Assembly (NCBI GenBank): GCA_022410635.1
Contig: JAJVDF010000137.1
Coordinates: 715,803 to 779,802 of the forward strand
DNA length: 64,000 nucleotides
Direction: 5' to 3'
DNA from: Tretioscincus oriximinensis
Taxonomy: Eukaryota; Chordata; Lepidosauria; Squamata; Gymnophthalmidae
Shown here one piece after another: positions 1 through 10,865 of this stretch. The position numbers were made by a program, and so were the translations under genes. Each line of letters begins with the position of its first letter. Positions within the stretch are counted from its first letter, which is position 1. The notes beneath the pieces are model-generated. The model saw only the letters and a list, made by a program, of their open reading frames with translations, searched no databases and was not told the origin of the DNA.

Positions 1-700
1 GTCCTTGGTCTCCTCCTTGATTGTCCTGATGACCTGTGATTTTGGGTTGAGTTGGTTTCATTCCCATCTGCAGGGCCAACTGACAAGGGTCAGCCCCAAG
101 GGGTCATTGTGTGGGGTATGCTGTCCCATTTGATCCACAACCCTCCTTGACATCCACATGAGACTGTAGAGAGGGACTTTCTCAATTGAAAGATATGGTA
201 TGATTGTGAGTCATCAAAACATACTGTTATGCTTTTAATGTGTTGTTTTATTCTGCAATAGTTTTTGTAAGCCACTGACAGAACCTTAGGCAGAGGTGAC
301 TCTGGAACTCCTGTGTGGTTAATATAAATCAATAATTTGTTACTGGAGATTAGTAGACCTTTCCTTTAATGGACAACTCAACTTGATCTTCTTTGCATAT
401 TTTCGGTTGTGTTTCTATGATACATATTGCCTTCCTGGGTTCTGCCCTCTGTCCCTTGCGTCTGCCATCAGCTGTTGTTGAGAACCAGCCTTTTTGTTTT
501 GGCAAAGGAGTTAAATGGGGCAACTTGCAGAGAAATATATCATTTGCCTATTATATAAGACTCCAGGGTTGCTATGTTTAGCTTTTAAATCCCTGTTTAA
601 TTCCCCATGCATGTGAATTCTGGAAGCCCCCATGCATTGGAGGGGGAAGGGGATTGGACCAACATGCCCTGAAGGGACTTGGATGGGAAAGCCTTTCTGG
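1..700. other. no gene or recognised repeat
   Basis: I see no coding exon and no repeat family that recurs elsewhere in the window. Reading frames are short. Most likely intron or upstream flank of MAMLD1, by position only. Confidence 0.4.
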
Positions 701-705
701 TCCTG

Positions 706-993
706 TATTCAGAATTCGGTTTAAAGGCATAGGGAACGGTGGAGGCAAAGGCTGTGATGGGTTCCTAGTTTTGGTGGTTGGGTGACTCCAAGGGAGGCCT
801 ACAGACAAGGCCACAGATCAGCTATGAAGGCCGTCTTCTGAGAGGCCCATGTCCAGAATTCCGTTTAAAGGCAGGGGGAACTATTGAGAACAAGGCCCTC
901 ATGCGTTCCTAACTCTGATAGTTGGGTAACATCAAGGGAGGCCTATGGCCACAGGTCAGCTCTGGAGGCCTCCTCCTGGGCAGCCTGTGAGCA
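706..993. repeat. two-unit tandem repeat, period about 144 bp
   Basis: A block starting CAGAATTCGGTTTAAAGGCA near 711 is repeated starting CAGAATTCCGTTTAAAGGCA near 855. Both units continue through a shared 'gttcctaact/gttgggtga...aagggaggccta' stretch and a 'ggccacag.tcagct' block. The units are clearly diverged, with a 7-base indel. A still weaker GAATTC-containing start lies near 615. No coding potential. Confidence 0.65.
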
Positions 994-1391
994 AAGAAGG
1001 GGATGCACTTGTCTTTGGCTTGTAGGCTGGTTGCCACTGTGAGAACCGTCGATGGCCACAGGGTTGCCATTCTGAGCAGGCAACTGGATCCGATGGACCA
1101 CAGACCCAGTTCCTTTGGCATCTCCTGGGTTCTCGAGGAAGGAAAAATGTGTGTGTGTGACGTGTGACCATTTATAAAGCCATACTCATGTTTACAGTCC
1201 CATGATTGTCAGATCAATAATTCAGCAGCAGGTCTACTTTAGGTGGTAAGCAAAATGCCGACGNACATACCAGGAGGGATTTCGTCAGGAAACCGGCGCA
1301 GTCATTAGACAAAAATAGTTGTTGTTGAAGTTCTTTCATCCTTTCAGTGTAGACCAAGAACTGAACTTGTAATAAAGTCCTATGAATGGTC
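994..1391. other. no recognised feature
   Basis: Nothing recognised; one N near 1264. Confidence 0.4.
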
Positions 1392-1800
1392 TATAGGCCC
1401 GGTGCTGGTTGTCAGCAATGACGACTGACCAGCTTCCACTTTTCCATCTGCCAGCAGCATTTTTGTTTCCGGCTTTATGGGCCTCAGTTATATTTCTGCC
1501 TGCTTTTCTATGCACTTTTTTCAGGCTTACCAGTGCTTATTTAAAAGCTTGGATGCCCAGCAGCTTCACAAAGAAGCAGTAGCAGCAGCGGCAGCCCAGA
1601 AGTGAATAAAGTGAAACGGGAGATGTGGGACCTGGCAGTGGAGCCTGATCTTCAGCCTAGCCTGTGCGGATTCCGTTCCCAACTTGCCCTGCAGCTAGCC
1701 CTGGGCGGGAGAATACGTCCTCAGCCAATCTGCACTCAGTCCCACCCACGGAAACAACTTTTCTGCTAACAAGAAGTTGCTTGGGGGACCTGTCTGTATG
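1392..1800 (+). repeat. R400 dispersed repeat, copy 1
   Basis: First of five copies of a ~400-bp non-coding family (others 11930, 13238, 47686, 49425). Shared landmarks in order: CCAGCTTCCACTTTTC, TTTCTGCCTGCTTTTCTATG, AAAAGCTTGGATGCCCAGCA, a run of CAG/GCAGC, GCTAGCCCTGGG, CCCACCCACGGAAAC, and a terminal GAAGTTGCTTGGGGGACC. No open frame is conserved between copies, so it is a non-coding element. It may be a non-autonomous transposon or a solo LTR; I do not recognise the family. Confidence 0.7.
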
Positions 1801-1906
1801 ATTCTGCCATGTCAGGGTATTTATTTCTAAGGGAGACTTGGTCTGGATTCCTGATGGTCTTGGCAAGGTGTGGAACCCTTTATCTGAGATTACATAGAGT
1901 CATAAA

Positions 1907-2085
1907 GGCCCTGTCTACAGGGAGCCTTATTCTGGGTCATATCTCGGGACGGAACTTGGCCATCCACATGACAGNATAGACTATGACGGGACCCATTCAG
2001 GGACTGCCATAGTCTACGCTAGCATGTGAATGGCAGGCTCCTATTCTGAGGTATAGCCCAGGATTAGGCTCTTGTGGACAGGGCC
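1907..2085. repeat. FB fold-back palindrome, most complete copy
   Basis: Both ends match as inverted repeats: left GGCCCTGTCTACAGGG, right ending TGTGGACAGGGCC. The arms read inward through TTATTCTGGGTCATATCTC (left) against its complement around GAGGTATAGCCCAGGATTAG (right), then the core TAGACTATG / CATAGTCTA around a ~10-base centre near 1996. Arms are ~85 bp with mismatches and one N. No protein is encoded, so this looks like a fold-back MITE. Related copies occur across the window. Confidence 0.75.
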
Positions 2086-2087
2086 AA

Positions 2088-2160
2088 AGTTGGAAGTGAC
2101 CTCCAGGATCATAGGGTCAAACTCCCTGCTCAATTCAGGAGTCACTAGCCATCCCAGGGA
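2088..2160 (-). mobile_element. CR1 LINE 3' end fragment
   Basis: GTGACCTCCAGGATCATAG followed by a 'tcaaactccctgctcaattcagga' pattern is the complement of the classical CR1 3' end (compare 25343). Short and diverged, abutting the FB palindrome. Confidence 0.55.
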
Positions 2161-2689
2161 AGGTTTTCCAGAAAGCTTTGCTTTTTGGTCAAATGCCACT
2201 TCAGTATATGTGGTGGTATTGTGGGGGACCCCCAGCAAGGAAATGGCATGGAGCCCATTCCAATGGAAGCCCACTTTGAAAGAGTCCCATGATAGTATCC
2301 AGTGGGAGGCCACAGCAACTGGTAATGAATATCAGAAGGGTGTCGCTTNGGGGTTCACCCTGAAAACGAACCTGCCAGCAGTCTAAAGCTTTTATTCCAA
2401 GCTTCCAAAGTTCGAGCAACCAAATCCACTGCAAGGTGGAGACCCTTTAGTGCAGATGAAGTTCCACCTCTCCAATACAGTCTTATGGGAAAGGTTCTGG
2501 AGAAGTGGGACTACAGCTCCCATGACTACCACCCGAAACAAACTACCACATCAGCTGAGAATTATGGGAGTTGTACAATGTGGAGGGAAATGGGAATTTG
2601 CCAGTTTTCAGGGATATTCTGTGTGCCATGCGGAAGGTATTTTGACACAGGGCCACGGCTGAGCGGCAAAGCAGCTGCAGTGGGTGCTG
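2161..2689. other. no gene recognised
   Basis: No family recognised. A GTGGGACTACAGCTCCCA motif at 2505-2522 resembles the ZNF143/SBS-type promoter motif also seen in R400 copies. One N near 2349. Confidence 0.35.
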
Positions 2690-2930
2690 AAAGTTGCTGG
2701 CGGAATCCCAGGACCTCTGGAGGCTACTGGAGCATCTGTGCCAGCCAGTGTCTCACATGGTGGCCCACCTGGTCGTCTCTAGCAGAGGGAGAAGTCAGAA
2801 CCTTCACCTGGTCTCCACTCCCGCAAATGGCATTTCAGGAATCCTGCCTGTTTCTCCACCTTGGAGGCAGCATCAAAGAGATCCATCCTAGGAGCTACTG
2901 ATACTCTTGGCTGCCACCCTATCTTGAGGA
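2690..2930 (-). mobile_element. CR1 LINE 3' UTR copy
   Basis: Reads as complement of the CR1 3' UTR common in this window: 'tgtctcac...tggcccacc', then TCCACTCCCGCAAATGGCAT, GGAATCCTGCCTGTTTCTCC and GAGATCCATCCTAGGAGCTA. Truncated, non-coding. Confidence 0.8.
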
Positions 2931-3019
2931 TAGGGAGTGAACAAGCCAGCATCACTTTGCATTGGTTTACACTTCTTGCCACACACAAAACCTCTGTTGA
3001 TTCACTAGTATCCTGTTGT

Positions 3020-3235
3020 TGACTTTAGTCTATAAGGTGCTACAAGGCCCCCTGGTTGGAATTGTCTGTGTCTGTCTGTCCCTCCATCCGTCTGTCTGTC
3101 AAGAAATCTATCTCTGTCTCTCTATCGTTATCTCTGTCTATCTTATCTATCTGAAGAGTAGACTCATCTATGGAAGCTCCTGCTGATAACCTTTTTCTTG
3201 TTAGTCTCTAAGGTGCTATGAAGCCTCCTTCCCAA
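3020..3235 (-). repeat. TL ladder repeat, about two degenerate units
   Basis: AAGGTGCTAC near 3034 and AAGGTGCTATG near 3211 bracket a GTCT/ATCT-rich tract and the element core CTGAAGAGTAGAC...GGAAGCTCCTGCT. This is the reverse orientation of the tandem array at 29524. Adjacent simple repeats (GTCT)n and (ATCT)n are part of it. Confidence 0.65.
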
Positions 3236-3850
3236 GGTAGCTCTGGGCCAGATGTGCCTCCTGCTCCCCCTATCTCAAGTCCTGCTGCTTATGAATTTGC
3301 AATGCGCTTTTGTTCCTTTCCGAGCACGAAACAGGTCGTGATACCCAGCCGGTTGCATGTCCTGAGCCACATACATGTGCGCTCCAGTAACTGCCACCTG
3401 GGCTAATGTGAGCAAACGATAAACCAGGCGCAAGGCACCGGCTCCCCCCTGGCTTTTACGTGTTCCTCCTTTCTTCTCTGCCGCTCTTTGTTTTCCCCTT
3501 GTGGAGAAAGATTATTGGAAACTAAAGCTGCTGATGTGAGAAAAGGAGCATGTGGTGTCTCCATGTGAGAGAGATCTGAAATGGCCTTGAACTTGCTCAA
3601 CTGACCAGCTGTTTTCTTTCTAGCAAGAGCAGCTAATCAGCTCCTGCCTTAAAGGAACATCCTCCCTCTGCCTCTGCCTCTCCCTCCCCCCCCCCCACCT
3701 TTGGCACCCCGAGGTGCACTTCATTTTGCATGCTAAGCAGAAAACCCTCCCTTGGGAGAAGAAGTCGTCATCCAGGGCTTGCTGCTGCTTGGAGGCCTCC
3801 ACCTTTGCTGTCCAACTTGGTAATCAACAGAGATTTTCAGTCTGGATGCT
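3236..3850. other. no recognised feature
   Basis: No exon or repeat recognised apart from a short C-run near 3686. Confidence 0.4.
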
Positions 3851-3854
3851 CTAC

Positions 3855-4290
3855 AATTCAGAACCTAGGAGAATCTAAGAGCCCTGCTGAATGGGGCCAG
3901 GGTCCATTTAGTCCAGCCTTCTGTTTCACCCAGTGGGGCCCCCATTGCCCCTGGGCAACTCAAGCCGAAGAAAACTCTCAACTCTTAGAATTTCTCTAGA
4001 AGTCAGTTCTGCAGACCAAAGACCCTCTGGGTGAAGAAATACTTTCCCTTGTCTGTCCTAACTCTTCTACTAACTCTTCTTCTAACTCTCGTCAGTTTCA
4101 AGGAATGCCCCCCAGTCCTAGTTATTGTGTGATCGTGAAAGTAAATTTTTCTCTATTCATTTTTTTCATCTCATGGATGATTATATATACTTTAATCAGA
4201 TCATCCCTTAAACGCCATCTTTCAAAGATGAAGAAGCCCAGACGTTGTACCTTTCTGCGGTTCCTGAAGGTGAAAAAGAAGCATTGGTAC
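3855..4290 (-). mobile_element. CR1 LINE copy, 3' UTR plus end of ORF2
   Basis: Complement of CR1: the tail (AGAGCCCTGCTGAATGGGGCC), then GACCCTCTGGGTGAAGAAAT and the ORF2 tail encoding the LKRRLEVF/YK-like segment (around ATGCCCCCCAGTCCTAGTTA and CTTTCAAAGATGAAGAAGCC). Much of the usual 3' UTR is missing between the two parts. Frame is broken. Confidence 0.8.
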
Positions 4291-4439
4291 GGAAATCTGA
4301 AGTCGAGCTTGATTTCCGGGGACTCCAGAGAAATGCCTTTGCAGATTTTTGGAAAAGGAAATGTTGTTTTCTNCTAGGGAGGTGGTGAGAACTGATTCTT
4401 CAGCCTTGTGTGCTCAGAAGAGATTAAAGATGAGTTCAA

Positions 4440-4695
4440 ACTGGAATTTTGCAAGGTTCTCATAGAACCTTAGAGACTTTTGTAGACAGGGCTGCTTCTT
4501 TAAATGTTAAGGAGTGAACAGGCATTACCTAGGGACATGCATTACCAACGATCACTATTCAGACACCCAGCTTGCTATAAATGTCTGTTCCTAGGCTCTT
4601 TCTTGTTCACACCATTGCATCTGACAAAGTAGACATCTACAAAAGCTCATGCTGCCTGCCTTTTTCATGGCGAGTATTTAAGGTGCTAGAGATNC
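4440..4695. repeat. TL ladder repeat fragments, opposed
   Basis: A + oriented fragment at 4455-4500 (TAGAACCTTAGAGAC...TTTTGTAGACAGG) faces a - oriented fragment at 4620-4695 (CTGACAAAGTAGAC, ATCTACAAAAGCTCATGCTG, AAGGTGCTAGAG). Intervening sequence is unassigned. Confidence 0.5.
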
Positions 4696-6134
4696 CTTCT
4701 GCTGTGTGTGTCTCCTCCTCCTCTTCTTCTTTCTAGGGAGTTTATCACTTAGCTCCACCTAGTCCCAGACTCCATGGGACTCTGTAGCTTTCCTGGCAGT
4801 GATACAAAAGTGGTTTGCCATCCCCTTCCAGGCAGTTTATGCTGCCCTTTGTGACACATTGGCCACTCTAATAATGACTTTAGGGATTCCCTTTCTCGGG
4901 TGATTCTTTTGTGTTTTAATTACAATCCTCTAAGCTTTGGTCCTTTCCTCTCTTTGCTGCGGCCCTTTGAGGTTGCTTTAGAAAAGGCAACAAACAAACC
5001 CCACACAACAGTAGGTTGTGCATCAGAGCAATCAGAAGTATTGATTGATGAATAAGGGAGACCTCTAGATTTCCTGGGAAATGCCACTGCTCTCTTCCCC
5101 AGGCTGGCACAATGTGTGGACGCTGCTTCCATTTCCCTGGCTATTTCCCTTTCTTCTCATCTGTGGTGGCAGGACCGGAGCTCTGAGCAACCTGCTCCTG
5201 TCCTAAAGGGAGAAAAGCAAAGGGAAATATTTGCTCGCAAGGTCTGGAAGCCAGAGCAGAAAGAGAAACCCAATATTATTTTTTTTTGCGTGTCTCTTAC
5301 GGGGAGCCTTTTCTTTTTCAANTTTTAGGAAAAGTTCCTTTGGGGTTGGAGGCTCAGAAGTGACAAGGAAATTCCATGTTAGGAAAGCATTAGCAAAAGG
5401 GCGACTTTAAATGTTTTCCTGCCGCTGACGTTGATGGTGACTGGGTTGTGTGGGTTGCAAAGACAAGCGTCACTGAGCTTTTAAACTCAACCAGGAAGTA
5501 ATCTGTTGCTCAGGGATGGAAAACAAACAGAGGAGGCTGGCTGGCTCCTGCGAGGTGGAGACGTGAAGATCAGAAGCTGCTTTCATGTGCAGAGCAAAGC
5601 ACAGTCAGCCCTTCGCCCTCTGATGTGTCCAAGAGGAATCTCTCTGGGTGAGAAGCCGGTAAATCGGCGCCTCCTCCAGCTTCCCAGGAACAAAACCTGG
5701 CCACTTACAGCCACCCACCCCCGGCTGTAGCCGGCAGCAGGAAGAGGGAGAAAAACACACTCCGTGGAAGGGACTCCATAGGTTAACTGCGCTCTAAACG
5801 TCCTCAAAGCGTGAAGGTCAGGCTGACGATTGCGAGCCCAGCGTCCAAGCCCTCCTCTTTCCAACTTTCCATTGCATGTAAAGGAACCTCCACTGGCGGA
5901 GAAATAATCCGAAGAACGGAGCACGTGGGCAGGGGACGAGCCGTGCGCAACGGTGCAGCTGAATCCGTCTGCCTCCTTTTCCATTCCTATTCAGACTTCC
6001 GGTGATGGGTCTGTGTGGGCGGCACAGTCACAGATGAGCTTTGCCAGCTGTTGTTTTTAATCTTAAGTGACGCGCCATGGTGGATCTCGGGAGCTTTGGA
6101 CCTCTCATGCAGGCACCAGGGCAAGATTGACTTA
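4696..6134. other. mostly unassigned; candidate unique intronic sequence
   Basis: No coding exon recognised. A TGGTTTGCCATCCCCTTCC motif at 4812-4830 matches the degenerate array at 7700. 5330-6000 has no recognised repeat and is moderately CpG-bearing around 5640-5960, so it could be unique sequence with regulatory sites. Confidence 0.35.
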
Positions 6135-6275
6135 CTTACATGTTTGTTTACTTTTATTTATGTTATATGTTTCCATCCTTCTACACCCAAAGGTCGCAGG
6201 GCATGTAGCAACAATAAAAACGAGATACAAAACGGACACGTTAAAAACAGCCCTGCCTAAAAGCAAAGAAGGGGA
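6135..6275 (-). mobile_element. L2-type LINE 3' end
   Basis: Complement of the L2-type 3' end: a TTTATTTATG tract, then CTACACCCAAAGGTCGCAGG and AATAAAAACGAGATACAAAA. The same signature recurs at 16715, 21785 and in the tail of the SINE at 29822. Confidence 0.6.
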
Positions 6276-6283
6276 AAGTGTTG

Positions 6284-6475
6284 AGTGCCAGCCTGGCATG
6301 GTGGACAGAGTGTCAGGCTGTTAGCCGGAAGTCTCCCTGTTCGATTCTGCCCTCCTCCACAAAAACCAGATGGGCGACCTTGGACTGGTCATCGTTCATC
6401 AGAGCTCTCTCTCAGCCCCAGTTACTTCACGAGGTGTCTGTTGTGAAGAGAAGAACAGAAGATTATGGAAGGATT
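6284..6475 (+). mobile_element. tRNA-derived SINE (Sauria/Squam-like), 3' truncated
   Basis: Head GCCAGCCTGGCATGGTGGAC carries a tRNA-like A box, and CCCTGTTCGATTCTGCCC is the B box. The body then gives GGGCGACCTTGGACTGGTCA, TCTCTCAGCCCCAGTTACTT and GAGGTGTCTGTTGTGAAGAG. Pol III type by its boxes. Confidence 0.8.
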
Positions 6476-6499
6476 AAAGCAGTGTCAGCTTTCCTAGAT

Positions 6500-6728
6500 A
6501 AGGCTANAACATTTATTTATAACACCCTTTTTTTTTTTTTTACCAAAGGGAAGCACAGATAGCTTTTGTTTATTTCTCTACAACAGGCTCCACCCCCTTT
6601 GAAGTAGGTGGGGCTGAGAGAGTTCTAAAGAACGNTGACTGGCCCAAGGTCACTCAGCTGGCATTCTGGAGGAGTGTGGAATTGAACTGGGAGGCTCCCA
6701 GGTTTCCAGCACCCTCGGCCACCCAGAT
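6500..6728 (-). mobile_element. tRNA-derived SINE, opposite orientation
   Basis: Complement of the same SINE body: CTACAACAGGCTCCACCCCC, GGCTGAGAGAGTTCTAAAG, CCCAAGGTCACTCAGCTGGC, then B-box complement GGAATTGAACTGGGAG. A T-run at 6529 is the complement of an A-rich segment. It lies back to back with the SINE at 6284. Confidence 0.8.
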
Positions 6729-7699
6729 GTCTCCCAACATATAAGTGTGCGGGTCTGGCTGCCTTTCCAAGGACATGCAGTGAAGCCCATTCAGTTCTTC
6801 CCAAGACGCTCCCTTGTATCTGGCAGAGTTTTCACTCCCTTCTTTAAGAAAATACTAATATTATATATACCTCGTTTCTTCTGATTCCCTGCTATCAGGA
6901 GAGCCCTATCCGTCCAATCGTTGTTCATTAGCTAGTAGTTTAGCTTCCTTCCAGGGAAGAAAGGGAGCCGGAATGATTTCGAATGGAAGGATTTGTGCGT
7001 TCAGGGCAGTGCATCAAACATATTTTATATCAATATTGATTTTTTTCTAAAGGGGGGGGGGGAGTTATGTTACCACGAAGGAGCTTTTATTCCCCTGAGC
7101 TCTCGGGCAATTATCTCAGCGCCATAAATGTTGATACGAACATAATGGATGTAACTAGAAAATCCCCTTATCCAAGCAGAAAACGCGGGTGTTTGTTGGA
7201 GCAGAGAGAATGCTGAGGGTGTGAATAGAGAAACCCATATGTCGCTGGTGAAAGAGATAAATGATGGACGAAACGGGAGTCGGTTACTATGGATCAGCAC
7301 AATGCAGCCCATTGCTATCCTAGACGCCTCTCAATAGCGCAAAGGCCTCGGCGCTATTGATGAGTAACCTAGGCAGCAGAAATGGGCTGAAATTTTCTTT
7401 TTTCGCCCCCTTTGTGGCTTTGTGCATTCATGTGAGTGTGTGCTGGTGTGGGCATGCTTAGCTGCCTCTCCAAGGACGCTTAGTACCCCAGGCTGCTGGG
7501 AAGTTCCTCTGCACAGAGTCCAGTTCCCCACAAACAGTATTAATTCCGCCAAATCTGGATTTTGGCAGCATTTCCCTACGTGGCACCCNGGCACTGAGAG
7601 AATTTTGTTCCCGTCGTGTTTAGGGGAGAACACGGACCTGTGTGCAGCAGGATATAAAGGCAGAAGTGCTTCCGGTTCAGCCTGACTCCTGCTAGCTCT
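6729..7699. other. unassigned; candidate conserved non-coding block at 7080-7380
   Basis: No exon. 7080-7380 is free of every repeat family seen here and has balanced, unbiased composition with several CpGs (AACGCGGGTG, CTCGGCGCTATTGATGAGTA). That is what a conserved intronic enhancer can look like, but only alignment to other reptiles can decide. Confidence 0.3.
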
Positions 7700-8290
7700 A
7701 TGGGTGCCATGGTGCTGTTTTCTTTGTGATGATAGCAAAGTGGTTTGCTCTGATCTTTTTTTGGGTCGTGGNGGTGATAGTGGTGGGTAAAAGTCAGTGA
7801 CTTATCTATGAATCCCTCCTTTCCAGGCTGTTGCTCTTTTGATATGCTCTGAAGTTTACATGGACCCATTCNCACAGTTTTATTGGCAGCGGTAAAGAAT
7901 TGGTTTGCCATTCCCTTTCTCAGAATAGATGCTGAGGATTAAACATGAGCACCCCCCCCTCTGCCTTCCAGGCAGCTGGCTTCCTACTGCACTGTGTACA
8001 TATTTGTGCAGTTTCATTGGAAGGGACAAGAAGTGGTTTGCCATGGAATAAGGTTGGAATAGATGTCCTCCAGACAGTTCTCATTGTTNGTGCAGTTTTA
8101 TTGGCAGTGGTACAGAGGACGTTTTCCATACCCTTTCCCAGAAAAGATGCTAAGGATAAAAAAGCCAACTTTCTTCTCAGTTATGGACCACATTCACGGA
8201 GTTTTGTTAACAGCTGTGCCCGTGGTTTTCCATGACCACCTAGGGAAATTCTAGGGTTGGAATATGTGACCTCTAGTTTCTGGGCAGTTG
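7700..8290 (+). repeat. degenerate array of an ~90-160 bp unit
   Basis: A unit ending in TTTTATTGGCAGTGGTA...TGGTTTGCCAT recurs near 7741, 7901, 8034, 8120 and 8223, followed in several units by CCCTTTCCCAGAAAAGATGC or a similar block. Spacing is irregular (about 160, 133, 87 and 103 bases). A lone unit is near 4812. No coding meaning; origin unknown. Confidence 0.6.
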
Positions 8291-9054
8291 CTCTACTGTT
8301 GATCTACATCTGCACTAAAACGAAAATGCTTGAAGCTAAATATCGCAAGAGGGAGGGCTGGCATCTTTATTACACGACAGGAACCATTTCAGTGGCAGTT
8401 TCAACGAAGTTGGTTTTTTGCATTTCGCTGTTGGATTATACTGAATTCATATTTCTCCTCAACGTATTGAATCATGCGGAAGTTTAAAGGGAGAAATAAA
8501 AAATTAAAACAATCTGATTGGGTAGGAAAGTAGTGCTGGATATGGTGGTTGTACTTATTTTGTTCTGAGAGGTGCCACTGAACTGACCTGGATGCCAGGA
8601 TATGGCAGGCTCCACTTGACTCATCTCATGGCAGGCCCCTATTCCAAGACATATTGCAAAATGTAGCCTTGTGCAGAAACACTGTAAAAGTAGGAAAGGA
8701 AAATGGGGAAAATAAAAGTCTAGAGGAGAAGCCCGAATTGACTGATCTTCTAGTGGAACTTCTCAAGAGCTCCAGCAGTTGCATTTCTTGTTTAATTGGC
8801 TGAAAATAAGAACGAATTGAAGAGTACTGTACCTTGTCAGCTTTACAGGGAAAGGGAATAAAACGAGCCATTTCATATGGTGCGGAGAGTCTATGAAATG
8901 CAGTAGACTTCGGGAGCAAAGGAAAGGACTTTGGGATGGTATAAGAATCAGCCCCTCTTCTAGCACAGGCGCAAGAGAGCCCTTCCTCCAGGGGTGGTTT
9001 GCTCCTTCCATGGTCCTGGGATGAGGTCACTTTTATACACATTCCTTGTATACC
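8291..9054. other. unassigned, with a decayed FB fragment at 8590-8665
   Basis: GGATGCCAGGATATGGCAGG...CATGGCAGGCCCCTATTCCAAG is a decayed fold-back (FB) half. The rest shows no family or exon. Confidence 0.35.
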
Positions 9055-9335
9055 AGGTGGTGGCAGCTCGCAGCCTGGATAGCTTTAAGACAGGATTAGA
9101 CAAATTTATGGACACCAAGGGTATAAATAGCAACTAGGATGGATCTCTTGATCCTGCCTACAGGATGGAGCAACAAGCAGGAATCCTGAAATACCATTTG
9201 CAGGGATTGGAAAACAGGTGAAGATTTTGCCTTCTTCTGCAGGGGCGATTGGTGGGCCAATGTGTGAGCCAGAGTGCTGGGCTAGATGGGCTCCAGCCAC
9301 ATTCAGCAGGGCTCCTCTTAGGTTCTTAGGTTCAA
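9055..9335 (+). mobile_element. CR1 LINE, ORF2 end and 3' UTR
   Basis: CCTGGATAGCTTTAAGACAG encodes the SLDSFKTGLDRFMDTKGI-type end of ORF2. The UTR follows (GGATGGATCTCTTGATCCTG, CCATTTGCAGGGATTGG, GCTGGGCTAGATGGGCTCCA) and ends CAGCAGGGCTCCTCTTAGG with an octamer-like tail. Strongly 5' truncated. Confidence 0.85.
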
Positions 9336-9419
9336 ACTAGATCTGTTTTAGTAAATTTGGAGTGACTGGTGGCTTGTTGAGCTCTGAAATAAGGCAGGAA
9401 GTCCTTTTGTAGTCAAGTT

Positions 9420-9560
9420 GTACTTTTTCTTTGTATGGATAGGCTAATGGATGGATGGGTGGATGGATAGATGGATAGTTATTCTAGAACGTTAGAGGCT
9501 AATAAGAAGTTGAAAAGCAGCATGAGCTTTTGTAGACAAGTCCACTTGTCTCTTCTGTGA
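9420..9560 (+). repeat. TL ladder repeat unit
   Basis: (GGAT)n-type tract followed by ATTCTAGAACGTTAGAGGC, then GCATGAGCTTTTGTAGACAA. One to one-and-a-half units of the family arrayed at 29524. Confidence 0.6.
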
Positions 9561-9939
9561 TGAATTCCAGCCTCCGTATCTCAGTGCAGGAAATAAATGC
9601 ACCATAGCTTTATTTATTTATTAATAATAAATAGCTCAAACCACTATTTCCTAATCATCTCGTAATTTAAAGTTGCCTTGTGTGAATTGATACAATAATG
9701 CATGGTAGAAATATTTCTGCAGGAAAGGCTAAGGTTGTGATCTGACCTTTCTGTGTTCTGTATGTCATGTGGCATGTTATCACCCAATCACACTGCACGA
9801 GGAGCTCCTGGGCAGGTAGAACATGAAATGGTTAGCGAATATTGCACTTTTGCACTTCCTGTTCCTCTGGGTTAGGAGCAGGAGTGCTTATGAAGCATAG
9901 AAATGGTTTGTTGTAGCCTGTGAAGAAGGCTCCGGAGTC
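9561..9939. other. no recognised feature
   Basis: AT-rich; a short (TTTA)n tract near 9611. Nothing else recognised. Confidence 0.35.
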
Positions 9940-10071
9940 ACTAAGGCAGCCACATGCCAGTGTAGACTATGGCAGGCCACATTCAGGTTCTGCCATAGTC
10001 CACACTAGCATGCAGGTGGGAGGCTCCTATTCTCTGATGTAGCTCAGACATGGCTCAGTGGGGACAGGACC
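9940..10071. repeat. FB fold-back palindrome, left arm truncated
   Basis: Core CCAGTGTAGACTATGGCAGG and TGCCATAGTCCACACTAGCA face each other around 9983. The right arm extends through GGCTCCTATTCTCTGATGTA to GGGGACAGGACCC, the same terminus as the copy at 1907. The left arm stops early. Confidence 0.7.
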
Positions 10072-10610
10072 CTGGAGATGCCATCATAAAGGGATGACAC
10101 TTCATCTGCAAGTGCCGTGCAGAGGGAATACTAAATTTGTCCACCTTCAAGTTGAGCCCTGCTTAAAGCAAAAGCCGAGCAACATGGGGCTGGTGGAAGA
10201 GGCGCGTCAGGCTTGTTGAGCAAGGTGCCCAGGCGCTTGTGTTTCATCAGCAAATAGGCTTCTGTCACCAGTGGGTGATAAATCTGCTTCCTTCCAAGAG
10301 CTCCTTTCAGGCCCTGGCTGTTCGCTTTGCCAGCGGCACCGTGCAGGAGCTGGGCTGTTTATCCCGGCGCTTCCTGGGGCGGATCCTGGAGCAAAGGTGG
10401 TGCTGGCAGAGGGGAGGAGGCACCGACAGAGTCATAAATGGGTGTTGCAATGCCTGCCTCTTTCCCTCTCCCTCCCTGCATTCTGTCATTAAATAAAAAG
10501 AAAATACACTACCAGGCTTGCTGACCTCAGCTTTGCCATCTTCACTTTGAAAAGCCAGAGGTTCTNGAGCCAGAGCAAATCGGGGTTCGGCCTTCTTTGA
10601 CTTTAGGCAA
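10072..10610. other. no gene recognised
   Basis: 10290-10470 is GC-rich with a few CpGs and ends in AATAAA at 10493. No splice-framed coding block or family identified. Confidence 0.3.
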
Positions 10611-10865
10611 GTTGAGTAAAGAGAGAGAGGAATGAGTTAAGAAAGGAGGGAGAGAGAGAGAGAGGAAAAACGGATGAAGGAAGGCAGGAGGAAAAGGTGA
10701 AGGAAGGAGCAAAGGAAGAAGGAGGAAGAGAAGGGAAAAAATAAAGCAGAAGCATGGGATTGAGGGGAAAGAAGTCCAAAGGAAGGAAATAAGAAAGAGG
10801 GAGGGATTGAGGGAGGAAAAAGGGAAGGAAGGGGGGAGGGAGATAGGGATCAAAGGAAGGTAGGT
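10611..10865. repeat. purine-rich low-complexity tract
   Basis: G/A-only runs of GGAA, GAGA and AAGG with rare interruptions for ~240 bases. Long frames across it on either strand are composition artefacts. Confidence 0.85.
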
